Assembly (NCBI RefSeq): GCF_026241095.1
Contig: NZ_JAPFGB010000007.1
Span: forward strand, 124,001 to 188,000
Length of the DNA stretch: 64,000 bases
DNA from: Saccharopolyspora sp. NFXS83
GTDB taxonomy: Bacteria; Actinomycetota; Actinomycetes; Mycobacteriales; Pseudonocardiaceae
Direction: 5' to 3'
The position numbers and the translations under genes are program-made. Of this stretch, positions 55,701-62,600 are shown piece after piece (the first letter of the stretch is position 1; each line of letters opens with the position of its first letter). Below the pieces are notes generated by a model, which was not told the origin of the DNA, searched no databases, and was given only the letters and a program-made list of their open reading frames with translations.

Positions 55701-56639
55701 CCGATGCCGGCGGGCGAAGTCCGCGACCGCCCGGTGCAACCGGGGGCCGAGGTTCCTGGACGTGGTCACGGCACTGTTGTCCGCCGTCACGTCCGAGACG
55801 CGCCCCAGCGCCGGCTGTTCGGCACCGGCGAGCCGGCGGGACAGTTCCGCGCGGGCGGCGCGGTGTTCCGGCGACCGGGTCTCGATCTCCTGGTTCGCGG
55901 CGTGGTCGATGAAATCCGGTTCCCGGTCCAGGTCCGTGCGCGGCGGCGGAGCTCCGCCGCCGGCGAGGACGTCGTGCAGTTCCGCCAACCGCCCGGCCAG
56001 GACCTCGGTGGACGGGGCGTCGGAGAGCATGTGGTGGTGGGTGAGGCCGACGACCGCGCCTCCACGATCGGTGAACTCCACCACCTCCGGCACGACCAGG
56101 GCCCCGTCCTGGAGCGGGAACCCGATGCGCGCCCGACCGGCGCGCAGGGAGTCCAGCTCGGCCGCCGGGATCCGGGTCGTGCCGACTTCGAACGCGTCGA
56201 CGGGCAGCAGGGACCAGCCGAGGTCCTCGTGCACGCGGGTGCGCAAGATCGGCTCCTGCTCCAGCAGGGCTCGCACGGCCCGCCGCGCGATCTCGGGGTC
56301 GCCCTTCGGCAGGTCCACGAACAGCGGGATCGTGTAGGTGCAGCCGAGCGCGTCGATGCGGCTCTGCAGGTACATGCCCCGCTGCACGGAGAACAACCTG
56401 CGGCCGGAGCGGTCTCCGGGAACCTTGTGCACCGAAGTGGCCCGCGCGCGTTCCGGCGAGTCGATCCCGTTGACGCGCAGCAGTTCCAGCAGCTCGTCCT
56501 TCACCTCGGACACCCGGTCCCGCAGTTCCTGCGGGAACCCGGCCTCCTTGTCGAAGGAGAACCCGAGGCGGCCGTTGTCCTTGCACCAGACCAGCACGCG
56601 TCCCGCGCGGAGTTCGTGCAGCAGCTCCAGCTCACGCAT
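40746..56639 (-). CDS. Althiomycin-type hybrid NRPS-PKS (C-A-PCP-E-Cy-A-PCP-E-C-A-PCP-KS-AT-ACP-TE)
   Basis: 5297 residues. A TubC-like docking domain (1-55, MRELELLHELRAGRVLVWCK) comes first. Module 1: C, A with code D-V-W-H-F-S-L-I-D-K (Ser), PCP (Ser near 1063), E (HHLIVDG near 1256). Module 2: Cy (DLITVDVRS near 1688, the DxxxxDxxS motif), A with D-L-Y-N-L-S-L-I-W-K (Cys), PCP (2555), E (HHIAVDA near 2743). Module 3: C (HHAILDG near 3180), A with D-I-L-Q-L-G-V-I-W-K (Gly), PCP (4026). PKS: KS (TACSSS near 4253), AT with GHSLGEY and AFHS (malonyl type), ACP (4993), no reductive domain, TE (GASFGG near 5123). Equivalent to the Myxococcus Alm/Serratia Alb hybrid synthetase. ATG overlaps the upstream NRPS stop. 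Confidence 0.95.
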   Translation of the reverse strand: MRELELLHELRAGRVLVWCKDNGRLGFSFDKEAGFPQELRDRVSEVKDELLELLRVNGIDSPERARATSVHKVPGDRSGRRLFSVQRGMYLQSRIDALGCTYTIPLFVDLPKGDPEIARRAVRALLEQEPILRTRVHEDLGWSLLPVDAFEVGTTRIPAAELDSLRAGRARIGFPLQDGALVVPEVVEFTDRGGAVVGLTHHHMLSDAPSTEVLAGRLAELHDVLAGGGAPPPRTDLDREPDFIDHAANQEIETRSPEHRAARAELSRRLAGAEQPALGRVSDVTADNSAVTTSRNLGPRLHRAVADFARRHRISPYAVLFTALHHVLTEFSGGRSGFAVATTVGNRPAGFDSAVGPFITTLPLIAEHRPDESFQGNARRVHEQVLWLNEHQQLNLDMLTDDLPGGAADLAELVRVLFTYHNFRAAPEKSGTEHHVLPYSDVAEKFGISIIAKDQGDDTSLTATCAVARYEPDLVAEVLDSYLVCLGAAVESDVDEPMSSLGLVGPDRLRSLEAGNATAVDHGGPDTAVALFEAQARRTPDLIAVVHQERSLTYRELDERANRVAHALRGERAVGEGSLVCLLLDRGEHLVVAVLAVLKAGCAYVPVDPEWPEERIRFVLGDTATPVVLTDRVRAAEWDREVPAVAVDDPALGKDQPTTALGLAVRGEDLAYAIYTSGTTGRPKGVLCEHRGLVNRIRWMNRRFPLSPDDRVLQKTPYSFDVSVWELLWANWFGAAVVFADPGGHKDPEHLVGLIDRERVTVVHFVPSMLAAFTDSLRSPGGPDPAALRGLRLLFCSGEELKLSQVREVHALLPDVQVHNLYGPTEASIDVLHHDCSDHRLGQVRLGKPIDNMRVHVLTGAGVPLPAHAVGELHLGGVGLARGYLNLPELTGERFITDPAVPGERLYRTGDLVQRLPDGDVVFVGRADSQVKVRGFRIELGEIEAGLERHPEVRRGTAVVRDEQLVGYYAADRALDDELESLLRGALPEHAVPAALVRLDAIPVTANGKLDRAALPEPRAPRVSEFAEPRDETEKSLRELCAVVLGLEPGELSVRADLSRHGMDSLVAIRLTGRLRQDFGVPITVREVFSHRTVERLRECLDGFAERSAAELVTSTEQGLLEGPADLLPVQSWFLGLPLDRPHHWNQAFQVRVPELRPSALDAALRELVAHHDAFRLRIGADGAQRYTADPVHTGLHVLDVRNLPGAEGTPEFSRSLRAALTAWQRGFDLTCGPLHAFGYLHGFADGSARVFFALHHLIVDGVSQRVLAEDLRSLCEGRQLGAKGTSYRQWTRAVAEHDFEADREFWESRPRLDTAFPLDGAQPPVSAEVLLGAAETALLLDDCHHAYRTTTEELLLTALGRALGEVTGQDGHDVLVEGHGREDFAAGLDVTRTLGWFTTFFPARLQCRGDLGDSVRAVKEELRAIPARGLSYGPLFGYRDLPAVWFNFLGNVDEGTGDWRIVPGETGVAMPGGVAPGAALAALAELADGRLRIRLDSGIGPEATERLRDAVVRALTDVVQHCRTREAVRYTPSDFGAVRGEAGLRELPAAIGANPGGWFAMTDLQQAYLVGRLGGYEIGNVANHVYTEHVYPHLDTERLEAAINRLVAECDVLRTVFSLEELSQRVLPVAEVPHYALRVHEFAAADEDLLADVRDRMSHEVHDPERFPLFAFEVSRLPDRCVLHTGFDLITVDVRSRLALLRRLDALYRDEQAPAALPAASFKDYQDHVELLRSSQWYADDRSYWQQRLAEMPARCELPFRTPPEAVVHPRFAEHTEHIDAEVWDRFAEQASNRGLSPSSVLLALFGSVLAHFSGTTEFPITVTVARRLPVLPDVGNVLGNFTSTVLHHFVDEPRDAELLARRTHDVLWEDVSHALYSGVQVQRDFARMHGSDTAKAVSPIVFTGAVGGDTRDFEGAAHLSDDEDRSRRYWEAQTSQAWIDLQAVRTADGFAAKWLYVEQLFHRADIEHFNMLFVSLIEQLAGGEWTLPRESYTPEADLALIADANDAEREAADGTLFGAHRARCEAEDLWDAVAVVDAGTGRSHTHRQLVRDGDHVARLLAGRSSPLIAVLAEKGYDQVVATTAVMKSGAGYLPLHVDWPVARLVEVLEQAGATTVLISRAEHERAEVRDGLAAFELIVVEDALAAEPVDVVLPAVAPDDVAYVIFTSGSTGRPKGVTISHRGALNTVLAVNERFGAGTGDRVLAVSELSFDLSVYDLFGLLAAGGAIVFPDQRRSKDPAHWAELVRRHQVTVWNTVPQLAGLLVDEAEPLEPLRLVLLSGDWIPTSLPDRIRALRPESEVVSLGGATEGSIWSVWFEIGAVDPEWTSIPYGVAMPGQRMHVLTAAGDPAPVGVPGEIHIGGAGVALGYWRDPELSAARYVEHPALGRLYRTGDLGRWSRSGWMEFLGRTDFQVKLNGYRVELGEVESALARHPRIDQAVAVVRGTGGVQALIGYYLAPEQLDTAELRALLAERLPEYMVPEQLLRLVEPPLSANGKLDRSALPEPEVPATSAHVAPRTAAQTRLRDVWAEVLGVPAAGLGIRDDLLRAGVDSIVAIRMTSRLRRELGISVGVREVFAHRTIESFCEQVLPGAAVRREVRAEQGVLDGGVPPLPAHSWFAAQGFTAPHHWNQSFLIRTPDLDEGALRDAVAAVLGRHDALRMRESADGYRYDGDVVVPAIRELDVRTLPGAEGTDGFRRALDEVLTAWQSGFDLTRGPLLAVGRLRGYADGGHRLFLAVHHIAVDAVSWRILLDDLRAAYAGEDFGPKPTSTRQWARALAERSDAQESQLSYWDGVAVPVPEALRPAREPVELELEFDRELTRRVLHDCPRFLRTGVHELLLAAFAPALTELTGATEHGVVLEGHGREDLADDLDITRTVGWFTSLHPFALRTANAEVDTLIDVKESLRSVPGNGVDYGPAVGYERPLPPVCFNYLGQVDDGAGEHWRITDEPAGQAMHPDNALPYAVNLAGLVVGGRLRFRLGTRLPDAESAQLARAFERRLTDLVAAVADRPRAYLTGSDVDGVLPQSQLDRLQDERELDDVLPATGLQQGLLAHAMRHGDVDDAYRVQAVWDYHADLDPDLLRRAWEAAQRSFGALRTYFDWHHQPVQVVAGHAEVDWRYHDLTGHPDPQRAFDELLAEDRAVPYDLGTPGLFRVRLFRFSDGRCTCLLNTHHAILDGWSSPLLVDAVHAAYRALRDGTPVPRPTDHAPAGHRHLSRAVGTHDAYWREQVRGAEEPCDLGGLLRPEQRHVDLGTRSQVEDQRQETQVLAANLVRKARGAAASGGVTFNAVLQYAWHRLLAAYGNSTTTVVGTVLAGRDLPVAGIDEAVGLFLSTVPLVVRHDGTGTVLDEIRGVQDSVQEANARSAVDLAALQPAGRRLFDTLFIYENYPASAVEGSDPRPVFRFRHQKRDYPLVLSVVEDAENVALVLDFAGELIAPETARRLLRGIESVLTRFVEAPDAAADRLDLTDESDLARQAEWNDTGSAEPAHPLLHRGFELHAARSPHAPAVEHDGQVLSYARLNAEANRLARHLESTAGEGERFLLLLDRGPRLIIGLLAVLKSGGAYIPVDASYPDARIDRMITGSGARGVVTELRHADRVERRWPELDVVVLDDPDTEALIGREDAADREKPMTGDEPAYVLHTSGSTGDPKGVVVGHRAVTRTVEAVRRRHFAGSGPLRTCSMTNHVFDIFGLEYGLTLLTGGSIVLADPMIPELDCAGLDFVQMTPSLLEMKRQVLRSTTATRLLVGGEKLERHLLAVALEHFAEVVNVYGPTETTIWSTSRTYRGELGGPEPVSIGRALPGEQAHVLGRGGMPLPVGAVGELHIGGTGLAHGYTGDPELTARRFVDGHRLYRTGDFVRWFGDGELEFLGRGDNQVKLRGHRIDLGEVEAALSGHPAVRHGLARVLSPRGAPAAARLVGYYVSAADEGVDEEALRRHLAELLPPHAMPSALVGLAEIPLTYSGKLDVLALPVPGAESAIRQVAPRGEVEAELARVWQEVLGLERVGVHDRFFDLGGNSVLLTQAHARLAEPWRGRVRLNDLFTHPTIAELASHLTGQSEVDDSAGAVAPVADQDIAVIGMACRFPDADDVTEFWHNLTAGHESIVRHDLEGMRAAGVDADVLEHPDYVPAQSRLRDIAGFDAAFFGFSRREAEIMDPQHRVFLECAWHALEDAFHDPRGHGGSIGLFAGVGHNGYLDEHVRPALAPLDPAGEYQAMIHNRPDFLPTKTAYRLNLTGPAVTVQTACSSSLVAVHQAASALLVGDCDVALAGGVSIGKLGTAGYLHQEGMVFSPDGYCRAFDAEAQGTVEGQGVGLVVLKPLARALADGDPVRAVIKGSAINNDGHDKVGYTAPSARRQTAVIRAAHRRAGVDPATIGYVEAHGTGTALGDPIEFAGLRAAFGDGATGPDRVLGAVKTNIGHLDAASGIAGLIKAVLCLEKRELVPTLHYREPNPALELDGSGFTVGTAHREWRGDVLRAGVSSFGIGGTNAHVVLEQAPAPARRAEPDGTRKLLVLSGRTREAVQRQSRALAAHLVEKPDADLGRVGYTLLAARRRFEFGRVVVGADRAALLDALDQPVDDCVPAREGRPVVFLFPGQGAQYEGMGTGLYDAEPVFKSAVDECASLLREAFPGVDEQDLLGRTARVHEPLFTQPALFVAEYALAKLLLSWGLRPSAMLGHSLGEYVAACLAEVFSLPDALRLVCARARAMAATEPGAMLAVPLPADEVRAEEHGLDLAAVNDADSCVLSGAVEAIERCAAELAERGVTAKRLSVERAFHSRLLDPVLAEFEKAFDGVEAHHPATPFVSGLTGDWADPDEVTRPGYWVRHLREQVAFAAGLDRLHDSEGTEDALLVEVGPGRALTRFARKNPRRGGAPAIAAMPGRGGEHATALAALGTAHAAGAAIDAGALFGLGPADRVRLPGYAFDRTEHWIGRGPARTEAAEVPAGVGELESVVDEAWRAVLGVTGVRQEDDFFEQGGDSLAAVQLVSRIERGTGRRLEFMALPRHTPAALLEQLRRQSPERAPARSVVRVKQGEPDLVAPLVLVHPVGGDVYFYRELAQCLPENQPVFVIRSPMLDGLAEFDTIERMAESYVDMLDELGLKPPYRLGGASFGGIVAYEMAQLVFRRTGCALEAVLIDSPAHGHLPDRMSEVEILHYLVRYGLPPEIFPLAEVEALDGLQDKIDHLARSARGTVFEEMLAAEFLPRYLETWCRHNEAMHRYVPQPYSGDVVFFSHQEEIPDFPAGQDRHWRELAHGGWRHFPVPGNHLSMNAMPHVANIAEGLGRTR

Positions 56640-59600
56640 CACAGCTCTCCCTCTTCCCGGTCCGCCTCGGTGTCCGCGCCGAAGCGCGCGGCGAGACCGG
56701 CGATGGTGTCCAGCTCGTAGAGGTCGCGCAGCGACATCTCGTAGCCCAGTTCCTGTTGGAGCACGCGGACGAGCCGCATCGCCGAGAGCGAAGTGCCGCC
56801 CAGCGCGAAGAAGCTCTCCACCGCGCTCAGCTCGTCCGGTGAGCGGTGCAGGACGCGGGACCAGGCCCGGGTGAGCGCCCACTGCTCGGCGCCGGCGGGT
56901 TCCACGTACGCCGACGCGACGCGCACCGCGGGCAACCGATCGGTCGCGACCTTCCCGTTGGCGCTCAGCGGGAGCTCGTCGAGAACCGCGTACCCGCCGG
57001 GGAGCATGTACGCGGGCAGGAGGTCGGCGAGTTCGGCGGTGAGGACTTCGGTGAGGTCGCGAGCGTCCGCTGCGCTGCTCGGCGCGGACAGCTCTTCGGC
57101 CGAGACCCGGCCCGCGAGCATCGTGTGCACCCCGCGCTCCGTCGGGTGGAACCCCAGCGCGCAGGTACCGATCCCCTCATCGTGCAGCCTGTCGCGCAGC
57201 CGCTGGAACAGGAATCCCGCGGACAACCGCGCTACGTCGGTGTCCTCGCCTTCCCAGCTCACCACGCACCGACCGGACCGCAGCACCGCGTAGGCATCGG
57301 TGACGCGGTCGAACACGCCGAACTCGGCGAGGTCGACACGACGCGTGCCGTCCTGCTCGGCGTACTCGTCGTCGCCGGTGCGGGCGAATCCGGCCAACCG
57401 CAGCCGTTCCGGCGCGAATCCGCCCGAACCGGTGCCCGGACGGATGCGGCACAGCACGGTGTCGTCGTCGGTGATCCGCTCGTCCACCACCTCCACCTCG
57501 TGCGGCACGCCCCGCGCTTCGAGCTCCGCGGTGAGCAGCCCCAGCAGGTGCCCGGCTTCCAGCACGGCGAACTCGCGGGATCGTTCGCCCTGCAGCGGGA
57601 CGATCGCGGGCCAGTGCGCCACCAGCGCGATCTCGTCCCCTCCGCCGAGGATCCGCTCGGCCAGCGCGTGTCCGCGGAGTTCGCCGGTCAACGGGTGGTG
57701 GTAGTACGCGCCGCGCAGGCTCTGCTCGTCGATGCCCGCGAACACGCGCACCGCGTAGCTCCCGCCCGCGGACGGGTAGCGGTACTTCGGGGTCGCCCGG
57801 CCGGGCAACTCCACCGCGGCGCAGCACCCCAGCACCGCGGCCCACCCGGCCACGTCGAGCCGGGCACCGCCTCGTATCGGGGCCGCCGTGTCGCGCACCT
57901 CGTCGTGCCGCTTGCGGATCAGGCCGAGGTCCACGTCCTCGTCCAGGAACCGCCGGTAGCTCTTGGCCACGGCGTGCACCTCGGGATCCGGCGCGTGGCC
58001 GAGGCGGCGCCCCGGTTCGGCGTCGTGCAGCACGCCGTGCGCGGCCAGCAGGAACCCGGCGCGGTCGAGTTCGGCGTCCCCGGTTTCGCCGAGCCGACGT
58101 TCGGCGGCTACCAAGTGGCCGACGAGGCGGTTGCGGTCCTCGTCGTCCTGGATGGTGACCACCGCTCGGTCCACTCCGGGAAGGCGGGACAGCTTCGCGG
58201 TGATCTCCTCCAGCTCCACGCGGTAGCCGTTGAGCTTCACCTGGAAATCGGTGCGCCCCAAGAACTCCATCCACCCCGCGCCCGACCACCGGCCGAGATC
58301 ACCGGTGCGGTACAAGCGCCCCAGCACCGGGTGCTCGACGAACCGGGCACCCGACAACCCCGGGTCACCCCAGTACCCCAGCGCCACGCCCGTTCCACCG
58401 ATGTGGACCTCGCCGACGACGCCCACCGGGCAATGCCCGCCCCACGAATCCAGCACGTACATGCGCTGGTTCGGCATGGCAACGCCGTACGGGATGCTCG
58501 TCCACTTCGGATCCACGGCACCGATCTCGAACCAGACGGACCAGATGCTGCCCTCCGTCGCCCCGCCCAGGCTCATCACCACGGAGTGCGGCGCGGCGCG
58601 GCGAAGGGCGTCGGGCAGTGCGGTGGGAATCCAGTCGCCGCTGAGCAGGAACGTCCGCAACGACGCGAGGCTGCCCGGTTCGGCGCCCACCTGGTCGACG
58701 AGCAACCCGGCGAGTTGCGGCACGCTGTTCCACAGGGTGATCTCGTGCCGCTGCACCAGGTCGGCCCACTTCGCCGGGTCCCTGGTGTCCTCCTGCGCCG
58801 GGAAGACGACGGTCCCGCCGACGCCGAGCACGCCGAAGAGGTCGTAGACCGACAGGTCGAAGCTCAGCTCCGAGACCGCGAGCACGCTGTCACCGGGACC
58901 GACGCCGAACCGGTCGTTGACCGCCAGGATCGTGTTCACCGCGCCCCGATGGCTGATCGTCACGCCCTTGGGAGTACCGGTCGAACCCGAGGTGAAGATC
59001 ACGTAAGCGGTGTCGTCCGCGGTGACGGCGGGCAGCCGCACCGACGGATCCGGGTCCGCCGACAGCAGGTCCTCGATGACGACCAGTTCGACGCCGTCGA
59101 GCGCCGCGACGTCCTCGCGCAGCCGCTGCGCGTTCGAGACCAGCAGCGTCCGCACGCCTGCCTGCGCCAAGACCTCCCCGACCCGGCCACCGGGCCACTC
59201 CGCGCTCATCGGCACGTAAGCCCCGCCGGCGCCCATGATGCCGAGAGCACCGACTGCCTGCAGGTAGCCCTTCTCGGCGAGCAATCCGACCAGGGTTCCT
59301 GCGGCGCCGTCCAGCAACCCGGCCGCGACCGAGTGCGAATCGCGGTGCAGCTCGGCGTAGCAGAACCGCTCGTCACGCGCGGCGTCGACCACCGCGGTCC
59401 GCCGCCCGAATTCCGGGTCGCCCTTCCCGATCTCGCACAACGACACCAAGGTGGCCTCACTGCCGGGGCGGTGGTGGTCGTTGGCCTGCTCGATCAACGC
59501 GAGGTCGGCGGAGGGCAGCGGCGGGACGGGGAACGAGTCCGCCTCCCAGTCCAGCTCCGCGAGCCTCTCCAACAGCCAGCAGTACGCCGCGTGCATGTCC

Positions 59601-62600
59601 TCGACGACCTGCTCGTCGAAGAGCTGTTCCACGTAGTCCCACTCCGCGACGAATCCCTCGGCCGTCTCGTAGGCCTTGTTGTCCAGCCACACCTGCGAGG
59701 TCTGCGAGATCGAGTGGTCCACACCCAGGTAATCGCCGTCGAGCACCAGCTCGAACAGGTTCGCCGAGCTCCCCGACCCGAGCGTGCTGGTGAGCACCGC
59801 GGGCGCGACGACCTGGTCGACCGGCAGCCCGCGGGTGGTCTTGAGCAAGCGCTGCACGTCGACGCCGTCGAACAGGTTGTGGTCGATGTCCCGCAGCAAC
59901 TCGTCGTGCACCTGCCGCAGCTTCGCCGCGATGCCCAGGTCTCGACGTGTGCGGTGGTCGAACAACCCGAGCACGGTGAAGTCTCCGACGAGATCGGTCA
60001 CCTCCGGGTGCAGCGGCAGCCGGTTGAACAGGGTCAGGTTCACGCACAACCGGTCCTGCCCGCTCCACATCCCCAGCACCCGTCCGTACACCTCCAGGAT
60101 CAGCCCGGTGGGGCTGATCCCGAAACGGCGGCACTTGTCCGACAGCTCACGCCACACCGGCGCGGCGATCACCGCGCTCTTGCGCCGGAAATGCGGCTTG
60201 CCCACGCTCGACGGGCGCATCCTGATCGGCAGGTTCAAGTCGATCCGGTAGTCGGAGACCTTCGCCTCCCAGTAGTCCTGCGCTTCGGCGAGCAGCTCGC
60301 TCTCGCGCACCCGCTCGTAACCGAGCACGTAATCGCGGTAGCTGATGCCGGGTTCCGGCAACTCCAGCGCGGGATCCCGGTACCGGCGCGCCCACTCGTC
60401 GAACAGCACGCCGAAGCTGGTCATGTCCACGACGATCGCGTCGAAGCTGACGTGCAGCCGGTACACGCCGTCGAGCCTGCTGACCACGACGTCGAACAGC
60501 GGGTATTGCTGCGGGTCGTAGGTCTTGTGCGAGTAGCGCCCGCGCAGCTCGTCGAGCTCCGCCTCGTCGCGGAGCTCGTGGCGCTCGATGCGATAACGGG
60601 CAACCTCGGGGAGGAACCGCTGCTCACCGTCCTCGAAGACCGTCCGCAGCGCGTGGTGCCGCAGCAGCAGACCGTTGAACGCCTCCTCCAGCCTCGGCAC
60701 GTCCAGCGCCGCGTACCGGAACTCGGTGTACACGTGCGTGGACAGGTCGCTGAGCTCGAAGTTGTGGAACCGGCCCAGGTAGTAGGTCTGCTGCACGTTG
60801 GTCAGCGGGAACGGTTCGTGCAGGTTCGCCCCGTCGAGACCACCGAGCACGAAATCCCGGTAGAGGAACTCGCCCGTACCGGAGCGGACCAGCGGCACCA
60901 GCCCGCGCACCGACTTCTCCCGGAACAGGTCCCGGATCTTCAGGTCCACACCCAGCACGCTGTTGATCCGGTTGACCAGCAGGATGCCCAGGATGCTGTT
61001 GCCACCGGAGCGGAAGAAGTCGTCGGTGACGCCGACCTCGCGGCCCAGCACCGCCTGCCACAGCTCGCACAGCCGCTCCTCCAGCTCCGTGGCGGGCGCG
61101 ACGTGCCCCGACACGCGGTGCAGCTCGGGATCCGGCAGCGCGCCCCGATCGACCTTGCCGTTGACGTTGAGCGGCAACGCGGGGAGCGGGATGAGCACGG
61201 CGGGCACCATGTACTCGGGCAGCGCGGTGGTCAGGTGCTCGCGGATCTCTTCGGTGCGCTCGGAATCGGCGACGACGTAGGCGGCGAGGAACCGCCCGTC
61301 GGCGTGCTCGGCCCCCGAACCATCAGCCACGACCACGAGGCTCTGCGCCACTGCCGGGTGCGTGCGCAGCGCGTTCTCGATCTCACCGAGCTCGATGCGG
61401 TGTCCGCGCAGCTTCACCTGGAAGTCGTTGCGCCCGGCGAACTCCAACGTCCCGCCCGGCAGTGATCGGACGAGGTCCCCCGTGCGGTACATGCGCTCAC
61501 CACCGGCCACCAGGTCCGGCATGAAGCGGTCCGCGGTCTGCTCCTCGTCGTGCAGGTAACCGCGCGCGACTCCGCTACCGGCGATGTGCAGTTCGCCGAC
61601 CACGCCCTCCGGCAGTGGCCGCCCCAGCTCGTCGAGCACGTAGCACCGCGTGTTCGCCACCGGTCGCCCGATCGGAACCGTCCCGGACGCGCCGACGAGC
61701 CGATGAGCGGTGGACCACACGGTCGTCTCGGTGGGGCCGTAGACGTTCCAGCACTCCTCCACCGCCTCGACGAGCTCGGCGGCCAAGTCCGGAGGCAGCG
61801 CCTCCCCACCGCACAGCGCCCGCACAGCGAGCTTGCGCCCGGCGAGGCGCGGCACCAGCAGCTGCCAGAGCGAGGGGGTCGCCTGCATGACGGTGACGCC
61901 GCCCCGGTCCACCAGGACCAGCAGCTTCTCGATGTCGAGCAGGTCCTGCTGTCCGGCGAGCACCACGCATCCGCCGCGCATCAACGGCAGGAAGACCTCC
62001 AGGGTGGAGATGTCGAACGCGATCGTGGTCACCGCCAGGGCCCTGTCGTCGGGCCCGAAACCGATGCGGTCGCCGATGTCCGCGGCGATGTTGGCGAAGT
62101 TGCGGTGTTCGACGGCGACGCCCTTCGGCGCGCCGGTGGTGCCGGAGGTGTGGATGACGTACGCGAGGTCCGCAGGGGCCACCGCGATGTCGAGGTCGTG
62201 GTTCGGGCGGCCCCGCACCGCTTCGCGGGCGCCCGGGTCGTCCAGCGGTACCAGCGGCGCTCCGGTTCCGGACTCGGCCAGCGCGGCGGCACCGAGGGTG
62301 TCGGTGAGCACCAGCGCAGGCCTGGATCCGGAGAGGATCAGTCCGATCCGCTGCACCGGCGCGTCCTTGTCCAGCGGCACGTAGGCGCAGCCCAGCTTGA
62401 GCACCGCCAGCAGCGCGATCAGCAGGTCCGCGTTGCGGTCGAGGTGCACCGCGACCGGCGCACCGCGCTCCGGGGCGAACTGCTCCCGCAGGTGGTGGGC
62501 GAGCCGATTCGCTGCTTCGTTGAGCTGTCGGTACGACCATTCGACGCCCTCGTGCACCAACGCCGGCGCCTCGGGCGTGCTCCGGGTCTGCCGTTCGATC